From positions 247,501 to 282,500 of the forward strand of contig LUCW03000016.1 of assembly GCA_001586965.3 (NCBI GenBank): a DNA stretch of 35,000 nt. Reading direction: 5' to 3'. The DNA comes from Sphaeroforma sirkka. Lineage: Eukaryota > Opisthokonta > Ichthyosporea > Ichthyophonida. Below, piece after piece: positions 33,074-35,000 of the stretch. Position numbers and translations under genes: made by a program. The first letter of the stretch is position 1. Every line of letters starts with the position of its first letter. The notes beneath the pieces are model-generated. The model saw nothing but the letters and a program-made list of their open reading frames with translations, searched no databases and was not told where the DNA came from.

Positions 33074-34588
33074 TTTCTGTGTGCACTTGTATATATTTGT
33101 ATCTGTATTTTTATTTTTGTCTCCGTTTCTATACATTTAGGTATTCAAATAACCCCTACTCGCATTCGAACATATATACTCGCGCACAAAACGTTGTAAG
33201 ATCTGCTTTTCATCGATATGAACAAGAAGCAGAAAATCATTGTTTAGAAAAGGATGTGCATATACATAAGCGGAGATACAAAACGGCGGACAATGAACAC
33301 TGTAGCCAAGCCTCTTTCTTTATGCCTATAAGTGCTTATTTCCAATTAGATAATGTTTTTCGAGTCTTGCATCTGACAGTTCATATAAACAGTTAGGGGT
33401 CGCGCGGTGCCTCAAGTCATCGAGATTGTCAATAAATGTAGATGATTAGCTGGAGAGTTCCATCGAACAAGGACATACTAGGGATCTACTTCTTCTAGTG
33501 CGGTTATGGTACAATAACATAGCTTGTACATCATCTTTGACATATGCAGTTCAGCGGACTTGACATCAGTATCATTAGACGGGTCAGCGGCAAATCTGAA
33601 ACGGAAGAAGAGCGTCGCGGAACGCAAGTCAAACAAGAAGGAGGTAGCGAAGAAGAATAACATATGCCACAATTGTCAAACTCGCGAAACCACTCTCTGG
33701 CGACGTAGCAAGAAAGGGAACCTGGTCTGTAATCCCTGTGGGCTATACGAGGTAGGTACTGGCTGAATATTTGTTTATGTTATTTGCTTGTAAAGATGTG
33801 TATACGTGATGCGATGGCTGTGAAATGGATACTGAATTGTCAAGAGCAAAAACCCTAATGTCCTATTGCCCGTGATGTCTATACACCATGCTGGTCGATA
33901 GTTAAGTTATCAGTGTTTATTAAGGGTTCAGAAGTTCTCACAATCTTCATATTTGCCGGCCTTCTGCTCACGCTTGCCCGTCCTGAATGTCTCGATATTT
34001 GTCTGATCTTCCCAGTTATTTCCCGATTCGTTTATGAGATTAAGTATTGCACTTATAAACTATACGTGTCTACTCTTCCGTCACAAAGCTCATATGCATG
34101 CTTCACCTTTGCACCCATCACCAGTTCCGGGCGCTTTGCCTAGCATGTATACACCTATTCATCGCTTTATCAATTGTAATCTCGGAATCATCTATAAATA
34201 GTCTTGGATTTAGTTCGGTGCCTTTTCGAAGATTGGTTTCTGTATTTCGAACTCGAACTGAATGTCCCACCAAACTGCTGATTGTCTGCAAATCAAGCTT
34301 GGTATCTACCGTACGGCTCTGTGTACCTCTTCTGTGTCACATATGATCGCACAAGCGTCTACGCACAAACTATCTCACACCCGACATCCATACACGTACA
34401 TACTTCCACAACAGAAAGTGAACGAAAACCCGAGACCGAAGACGTTGTTTGGCAAATTTCTACCCCGCCGACGTAAACGCAGGGGATCGAAGCCAGAAAT
34501 AGCTGCCGATTTTACTTTAGAGGAGAAGTACGGTTCTATGGGGTTGGGACCTATGCAACAACGAGGAATGAACCTCGCAGCTCAATAA
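30299..34588 (+). CDS. GATA-type zinc finger transcription factor, four exons
   Basis: Exons 30299-31998, 32371-32565, 33550-33751 and 34415-34588 join in perfect phase to give 756 residues plus stop. Residues 1-25 include [11 protein letters not shown]; about 225-320 is Asn-rich ([20 protein letters not shown]); about 355-390 is a Gln-containing helix; about 434 has a second RRRHSA; 624-627 is RRMS. A basic stretch ([21 protein letters not shown]) leads into the finger C671-x2-C674-x17-C692-x2-C695, with TTLWRR and CNPCGLYE, then basic [14 protein letters not shown]2CX17CX2C with LWRR and CGLY defines GATA factors, which bind WGATAR. The start is the first ATG of the open frame after a possible acceptor. 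The target pathway cannot be told from sequence. A GATA-site array lies in its first intron. Confidence 0.9.
32011..32190 (+). promoter_or_regulatory. intronic array of GATA-binding motifs (five 36-bp units)
   Basis: Five tandem units (starts 32011, 32047, 32083, 32121, 32157) share TGACTTGTTATCTCTAGCCG then ATATATTTGTTGTG. TTATCT, the complement of AGATAA, is kept in four units (32018, 32054, 32094, 32164) and is TTGTCT in the fourth unit. The array starts 12 bp after the exon 1 donor of a gene whose product should bind this motif. Confidence 0.7.
32371..32565 (+). CDS. GATA-factor exon 2
   Basis: The acceptor CTATCACAG and donor ATTAA/GTATGC bound a 195-nt exon. It encodes [18 protein letters not shown] and, at its end, [11 protein letters not shown]. 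Phase 2 on both sides, giving Gly and Asn at the junctions. Confidence 0.85.
32689..33075. repeat. TA/TG compound microsatellite in GATA-factor intron 2
   Basis: TA then TG (32689-32745), a long TA tract (32818-32860), TATG, GTGTGGG variants, and TA again (33028-33070). Confidence 0.95.
33550..33751 (+). CDS. GATA-factor exon 3: most of the zinc finger
   Basis: The acceptor ATATGCAG and donor TACGAG/GTAGGT bound a 202-nt exon carrying all four zinc-binding cysteines (CHNC and CNPC) and LWRR. The intron falls right after CGLYE, inside the DNA-binding domain. Confidence 0.92.
33752..34414 (+). other. GATA-factor intron 3, no gene seen
   Basis: A 663-bp intron (GTAGGT...CAACAG) without microsatellites. 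Open frames inside are short and featureless. Confidence 0.75.
34415..34588 (+). CDS. GATA-factor exon 4: finger C-terminal helix and basic tail
   Basis: The acceptor CACAACAG opens [11 protein letters not shown] in phase 0, which completes the GATA domain (compare KLH..NRPLTL), followed by [14 protein letters not shown] and a short tail ending AAQ and TAA. Confidence 0.88.
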   Translation, partial: KVNENPRPKTLFGKFLPRRRKRRGSKPEIAADFTLEEKYGSMGLGPMQQRGMNLAAQ

Positions 34589-35000
34589 CAGTGTGCGGTT
34601 TAGTTAGTGTTCGTTCGATGTCGATCCCGATTGTGATTTTGATCAAGCGCTGTTGCGTGGGCAAGTGGTTTATAGTACCCGTGTCGGCGTACAATATGGA
34701 GGATGGAATCAAAGCAGGCCAGTATGAGGGTGTTCGTAACGGCGCACACAGACATTGCATGCGCGTATTGGATTCGGCTCGTACGCACATCGAACGCACA
34801 CGGCCCAGATTTAGAAATCGAACTAGTAATCGTTTCCATGGATACGCTTACGTGCGTTCTGGTCACGATAACAACCCAAGGGCTCGGCAGAAGACACAAA
34901 ACACACGCTTGTTAAACAGTACGGGGTATTAGTAGACCTCGCAACTATTAGGTCAACAGCTTGGCAATACACCATTTCGACTGCTTTCCCAGTTGAAATT
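34589..35000. other. region after the GATA-factor stop, no gene supported
   Basis: Probably 3' UTR and flank. A frame with an ATG near 34697 runs to about 34932 (78 residues, basic, no motif), but nothing supports it as a gene. Confidence 0.4.

Noticed and set aside
34591..34932. Plus-strand ORF after the GATA-factor stop
   Set aside because: No motif, overlapping open frames on both strands, and a position expected for a 3' UTR.

Overview
The window is nuclear DNA of an intron-rich eukaryote. Reading frames are broken by GT-AG introns of about 0.2 to 2.2 kb, the encoded families are eukaryotic (a DHX29-type DEAH helicase, a GATA zinc finger factor, a BED finger), and there are no operons or ribosome binding sites. 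Long introns packed with TA, TG/CA and TATG microsatellites, together with these proteins, would fit a large-genome unicellular holozoan such as an ichthyosporean. That placement is a guess; nothing here proves it.

Region 1 (1-22701, minus strand) is one very long gene for a DEAH-box RNA helicase, best matched to DHX29, the 40S-bound helicase that helps scanning through structured 5' leaders. I trace 20 exons whose splice phases agree at all but one junction (exon 4 to exon 6). They run from a lysine-rich N-terminus at 22701 to the start of the HA2 domain at position 1, and the 3' end lies outside the window. All core helicase motifs are intact: Walker A GATGSGKST, TEPRRISA, DEVH, SAT, FFPG, STNIAETG and QRRGRAGR. 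About 1,560 residues are encoded here, including a linker of 7-residue Ser/Glu/Pro/Lys repeats and a dsRBD-like segment. The introns carry microsatellites, many minisatellites, and decayed copies of the neighbouring exons.

Region 2 (22702-30298) is intergenic. It has none of the TA/TG microsatellites that fill the introns. It holds A/T homopolymer tracts, GC-rich palindromes, several inverted-repeat elements, and two small zinc-binding ORFs, each lying between inverted repeats: a BED-type finger of 131 aa and a CxxC/MHxxCG protein of 100 aa. This looks like a transposon-derived island.

Region 3 (30299-34588, plus strand) is a four-exon gene for a 756-residue transcription factor. It has an Asn-rich body, three Arg-Arg-x-Ser kinase-type motifs, and a single C-terminal GATA finger split by an intron. 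Its first intron begins with five tandem 36-bp units, four of which contain TTATCT, the complement of the GATA target AGATAA. This suggests autoregulation. The last 400 bp show no gene I can support.

The most unusual feature is the helicase introns. At least nine exons (2, 3, 6, 9, 10, 15, 17, 21, 22) have recognisable degenerate duplicates in adjacent introns, often with in-frame stops or frameshifts. This suggests that the introns grew by repeated duplication of exon-containing segments.
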